This document shows positions 6,287-8,903 of a stretch of 8,903 bases of DNA, in pieces. The translations under genes and the position numbers were made by a program. The DNA is taken from assembly GCA_024710825.1 (NCBI GenBank), contig JANJUA010000093.1, forward strand, positions 1 through 8,903. Reading direction: 5' to 3'. The DNA comes from Solirubrobacteraceae bacterium. Lineage in GTDB: Bacteria > Actinomycetota > Thermoleophilia > Solirubrobacterales > Solirubrobacteraceae. The notes below the pieces were generated by a model. That model searched no databases and was not told the origin of the DNA. It saw only the letters and a program-made list of their open reading frames with translations. Position 1 is the stretch's first letter. Every line of letters starts with the position of its first letter.

Positions 6287-7208
6287 GCAGGACGGCCCCG
6301 GGCCGCGCCGGGACCTGATCGGCTACGGGCGGCACGTGCCCAAGGTGGTATGGCCGAACGAGGCGCGCGTGGCGGTCAGCTTCGTCCTCAACTGGGAGGA
6401 GGGCTCGGAGTACTCGCTCGTCGCGGGGGACGGGCGCAACGAGGGGCTGGCGGAGATCCCCGGCATGCTGGGCTCCGAGTACCGCGACCTGGCGACCGAG
6501 TCGGTCTACGAGTACGGCTCGCGCGCCGGCATCTGGCGGCTGCAGCGCCTGTTCGACGGGTTCGACGTGCCGCTCACGTTCTTCGGCTCCGCCGTCGCCT
6601 TCGAGCGCAACCCCGAGGTCGCCGAGTGGCTCAAGGAGCGCAACCACGAGCCGTGCTCACACGGCTGGCGCTGGGAGGAGGTGTGGACGCTCTCGCGCGA
6701 GGAGGAGCGCGAGCACATGCTCGAGGCGATCCGCTCGATCGAGCACACCTGCGGCCAGCGCCCGCGCGGCTGGTACTGCCGCTACGGCCCCTCGGTGCAC
6801 ACCCGCGAGCTGCTGGTGGAGGAGGGCGGCTTCGCCTACGACTCCGACGCCTACAACGACGACCTTCCGTACTACGTGGACGTCAACGGCACGCCGCACC
6901 TCGTGGTCCCCTACAGCCTCGTCTACAACGACGTGCGCTACGTGCTGCCTCAGGGCTTCTCGGATCCGTCGTCGTTCTTCGACCTGTGCAGGCGTGGGCT
7001 CGACCACCTGTGGGACGAAGGGGCCACCCATCCGCGGATGATGTCGATCGGACTGCACTCCCGCTGGGTCGGGCAGGCGGCTCGGGCCGGTGCGCTGGCG
7101 GAGCTCGTCGAGTACGCGCTGGAGAAGGGTGGCGTCTGGTTCGCGCGGCGGATCGACATCGCCGAGTGGTGGGAGGAGCACCACCGCAGCTTCGGCGTGG
7201 ACGTCTGA
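6264..7208 (+). CDS. PuuE-like allantoinase/cyclic-amide hydrolase (NodB polysaccharide-deacetylase fold)
   Basis: A 314-residue protein from GTG 6264, with AGGAG at 6252-6256 and a 7-nt spacer. ATG 6270, two codons in and with AGGAAGG six bases upstream, is equally plausible. The whole chain follows the metal-independent allantoinase PuuE: RDLIGYGRHVPKVVWP (16-31), VSFVLNWEEGSE (38-49), ESVYEYGSRAGIWRL (79-93), SHGWRW (132-137), SVHT (177-180), SDAYNDDLPYYV (194-205), GLHSRWVGQAAR (263-274) and FARRIDIAEWW (293-303). As in PuuE, the Asp-Asp pair of metal-dependent deacetylases is replaced (NWEEGSE) and the second His of the SHxxxH motif is Trp. Family chemistry is hydrolysis of a cyclic amide/ureide ring, not sugar deacetylation. 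No other purine gene is present, so allantoin may not be the substrate. Coupling to the CoA-transferase suggests ring opening of a cyclic amide or imide that feeds CoA-ester breakdown. Confidence 0.87.
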   Translation: MTMPRFVEQDGPGPRRDLIGYGRHVPKVVWPNEARVAVSFVLNWEEGSEYSLVAGDGRNEGLAEIPGMLGSEYRDLATESVYEYGSRAGIWRLQRLFDGFDVPLTFFGSAVAFERNPEVAEWLKERNHEPCSHGWRWEEVWTLSREEEREHMLEAIRSIEHTCGQRPRGWYCRYGPSVHTRELLVEEGGFAYDSDAYNDDLPYYVDVNGTPHLVVPYSLVYNDVRYVLPQGFSDPSSFFDLCRRGLDHLWDEGATHPRMMSIGLHSRWVGQAARAGALAELVEYALEKGGVWFARRIDIAEWWEEHHRSFGVDV

Positions 7209-7217
7209 ACGCGCTTG

Positions 7218-8660
7218 GTGTGCGATCGCCGCGTAGCTCTCGTCGTGCTCTGCGTCGGGATGCTGATGATCGTCCTCGACACGACGATCGTCAACGTCGC
7301 GCTGCCCGTCATCCGCGCGGACCTCGGCTTCAGCGAGGCGGAGCTGCCGTGGGTGGTCAACGCGTACCTGATCGCGTTCGGCGGTCTGCTGCTGCTCGCG
7401 GGGAGGATCGGCGACCTGTGGTCGCGGCGCGGCGTGTACCTCGTCGGCATCGTCGTCTTCACCGCCGCCTCGGTCTGGTGCGGGCTCGCCGAGAGCAAGG
7501 GGATGCTCGTCGCCGCGCGGTTCGTCCAGGGGGCGGGCGGGGCGTTCACCAACGCCGTCGTCCTCGGGATGATCGTGACGATGTTCCCGTCGCCGCGGGG
7601 GCAGACGAAGGCGTTCGGGGTCTACGCGTTCGTGGCCGCGGCGGGCGGCGCCTTCGGCCTGCTCGTCGGCGGCGTCCTGACCCAGCTGCTCAGCTGGCAC
7701 TGGATCTTCTTCGTGAACCTGCCGATCGGCATCGCGACCGCCGTGGCGGCGCTCTACGTCGTCCCGCCCGACCGCGGCCCAGGCCTGGGTCACGGCGCCA
7801 CGGACATGCTGGGGGCCGCGCTCATAACGGGCGGCCTGATGCTCAGCGTCTACACCATCGTCGAGCCGGCGGCGGTGCACGGGTGGGGCGCGCCGGTGAC
7901 CCTGGCGCTCGCGGGCGCCTCGGCGGTCGTGATCGCCGCCGCCGTGGTGCGCGAGGCGACGGCGGCCGATCCGCTCGTCCCACTGCGGATCTTCCGCTCG
8001 CGGCCGCTGGTCGTGGCCAACGTCATCCAGATCCTGGCCGTCGCCGGGATGTTCGGCATGTTCTTCCTGGGCGCGCTGTACGTCCAGATCGTCCTCGGGT
8101 TCGACCCGATCCGGACGGGGCTGGCGTTCCTGCCGCTGTCGGTGGTCATGGGCCTCCTGTCGGTCTGCGTCACCGACCGCGTCGTGCGCCGCCTGGGGGC
8201 GCTGCGGACCGGCGCCGTCGGGCTGGTGCTGATGGCGGCGTCGCTGGCCTGGCTCTCGCGAGTGCCGGCCGACGGCGCCTACGTCGTCGACGTCCTGCCG
8301 GCGCTTCTGCTCTTCGCCGTCGGCGGGGCGCTGGAGTACCCGGCGCTGGTCTCGTTGGCCATGCGCGGCGCCACCGCGCGGGAGTCCGGCCTGCTGTCCG
8401 GCGTCGTCAACACGTCGGCGCAGGTGGGCGGCGCCCTCGGGCTCGCCGTCATGGCGGCGGTCGCCGCCGGTCGCACCGCCGCTCTGCGAGCCGACGGCCA
8501 GACGGCCGCGGCCGCTCTGACCGGCGGCTACCGGCTCGCGTTCGGGGTCGGCGCGGCGTTGACGCTCGTCGCCTTCGGCATCGCGCTCGCGGCCATGCGC
8601 TCGACCGCTGTCGCCGCCGCGGCGGCTCCCGGCGTCGAGCGTCCGGGGTGGCCGGCGTGA
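7218..8660 (+). CDS. MFS transporter, DHA2 (EmrB/QacA) family, 14 transmembrane segments
   Basis: A 480-residue integral membrane protein. Family motifs, numbered from the GTG: LDTTIVNVALP in TM1 (20-30), WVVNAYLIAFG (45-55), motif A GRIGDLWSRR (62-71), motif B RFVQGAGGA (101-109), motif C GGAFGLLVGGVL (143-154), and HWIFFVNLPIG (161-171). Hydrophobic segments then continue to the C-terminus, consistent with 14 helices and proton-driven antiport. TTG 7215 is an alternative start; neither has a ribosome-binding site, and the stop of the preceding gene lies in the same frame three codons upstream, so no earlier start exists. Translation probably depends on coupling, with a gap of only about 9 nt. 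DHA2 proteins usually export drugs or metabolites. Here it might expel a toxic intermediate or carry a pathway acid; direction cannot be inferred. Confidence 0.92.
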   Translation: MCDRRVALVVLCVGMLMIVLDTTIVNVALPVIRADLGFSEAELPWVVNAYLIAFGGLLLLAGRIGDLWSRRGVYLVGIVVFTAASVWCGLAESKGMLVAARFVQGAGGAFTNAVVLGMIVTMFPSPRGQTKAFGVYAFVAAAGGAFGLLVGGVLTQLLSWHWIFFVNLPIGIATAVAALYVVPPDRGPGLGHGATDMLGAALITGGLMLSVYTIVEPAAVHGWGAPVTLALAGASAVVIAAAVVREATAADPLVPLRIFRSRPLVVANVIQILAVAGMFGMFFLGALYVQIVLGFDPIRTGLAFLPLSVVMGLLSVCVTDRVVRRLGALRTGAVGLVLMAASLAWLSRVPADGAYVVDVLPALLLFAVGGALEYPALVSLAMRGATARESGLLSGVVNTSAQVGGALGLAVMAAVAAGRTAALRADGQTAAAALTGGYRLAFGVGAALTLVAFGIALAAMRSTAVAAAAAPGVERPGWPA

Positions 8661-8673
8661 GGGCCGCCGGCCC
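8661..8673 (+). repeat. Small inverted repeat after the operon's last stop codon
   Basis: GGGCC-GCC-GGCCC forms a 5-bp perfect GC stem with a 3-base loop and begins on the base after the MFS stop (8658-8660). No T-run follows, so at most it is a weak or Rho-assisted end of the lyase operon transcript. The rest of the gap to 8741 contains one strong Shine-Dalgarno-like AGGAGGG (8702-8708) and no other structure I can see. Confidence 0.3.
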
Positions 8674-8741
8674 GCTCAAGGCCTGCCGCCGTGGCGCCGA
8701 CAGGAGGGTCACACCGTCCCGCTCCCCGATCGGCACCGACA

Positions 8742-8903
8742 ATGCTTCGACCGCGCCTGCTCATCGCGCTCGGCGTCGCCCTCGTGGCCGCCGCCTGCGC
8801 AACGCCCGCCGTGGCCGCGCCGCTGGCGAGCGTCCCCGCGAACGCGTCGCTCCTGTTCACCCTCGACGCGGACCGGGGCCGGCTCGTCGGCTCCGGCGCC
8901 GAC
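8742..8903 (+). CDS. N-terminal part of a putative exported protein of unknown function
   Basis: ATG at 8742 opens a frame of 54 codons that runs off the window. The start shows a textbook export signal: basic MLRPR, a hydrophobic core LLIALGVALVAAA, then a small-residue region with AVAA as a likely signal-peptidase I site near residue 26. The Cys in VAAACA (residue 19) sits in a poor lipobox, so a lipoprotein is possible but less likely. The mature part begins PLASVPANASLLFTLDAD; I do not recognise its family. There is no ribosome-binding site directly upstream. The strong AGGAGGG at 8702-8708 is 33 bases away, too far to serve this ATG. With an 81-bp gap from the transporter gene and a different kind of product, it is probably a separate unit. 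Confidence 0.6.
   Translation, partial: MLRPRLLIALGVALVAAACATPAVAAPLASVPANASLLFTLDADRGRLVGSGAD

Noticed and set aside
6264..7208. Reading the PuuE-like gene as a chitin or peptidoglycan deacetylase
   Set aside because: It has the NodB fold but lacks the Asp-Asp metal pair and the second His of the SHxxxH motif, has no signal peptide, and matches the PuuE landmarks along its whole length.
1..8903. Mobile element, CRISPR array, phage or RNA gene
   Set aside because: I found no transposase or integrase, no spaced direct repeats, no tRNA- or rRNA-like stretch and no change in base composition beyond the short promoter region.

Overview
The DNA is very GC-rich (about 70% by eye), densely packed and strongly biased to G/C at third codon positions. 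Long spurious open frames run antisense to real genes, GTG starts are common, and gene ends overlap. This suggests a high-GC actinobacterium. The protein style is reminiscent of soil Thermoleophilia (Solirubrobacter/Conexibacter type), but that placement is an impression and not a demonstration. There are no RNA genes, CRISPR repeats or insertion sequences, so this is a chromosomal catabolic neighbourhood.

Layout: (1) A plus-strand group starts with the last 43 codons of what looks like an ABC-transporter solute-binding protein. It continues with an acetoacetate-decarboxylase-superfamily protein (173-1033) and a two-domain VOC/glyoxalase-fold protein (1030-1977). (2) A convergent minus-strand pair follows: an FCD-type GntR regulator (start near 4059) translationally coupled to an amidase-signature hydrolase (1997-3373). 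(3) Divergent from the regulator is a tightly coupled plus-strand operon: a CitE/HpcH-type CoA-ester lyase (4152-5045), a CaiB/BaiF class III CoA-transferase (5045-6286), a PuuE-like NodB-fold cyclic-amide hydrolase (6264-7208) and a DHA2-family 14-TM MFS transporter (7218-8660). (4) The window closes with the start of an unrecognised exported protein (8742 onward).

The only AT-rich patch is the roughly 90-bp divergent intergenic region between regulator and lyase. It holds a 24-bp imperfect palindrome with a perfect TATAAT on the minus strand inside it. This is the obvious candidate operator through which the GntR protein would control both itself (with the amidase) and the divergent lyase operon.

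Read together, the genes suggest a scavenging pathway for a nitrogen-containing, probably cyclic, amide or imide. The ring would be opened by the PuuE-like enzyme and the open amide hydrolysed by the amidase. The carboxylate would then be activated by the CoA-transferase and cleaved by the CitE-like lyase to central metabolites, with an MFS carrier and perhaps the upstream ABC importer moving substrate or product. No purine-degradation partner (uricase, allantoicase, OHCU decarboxylase) is in view, so an allantoin role is not supported. The two enzymes upstream both depart from their family's textbook active sites: the decarboxylase homologue keeps only one lysine of the KK pair, and the VOC protein lacks all canonical metal ligands. 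They may catalyse unlisted steps. The pathway is inference; the family assignments are secure.
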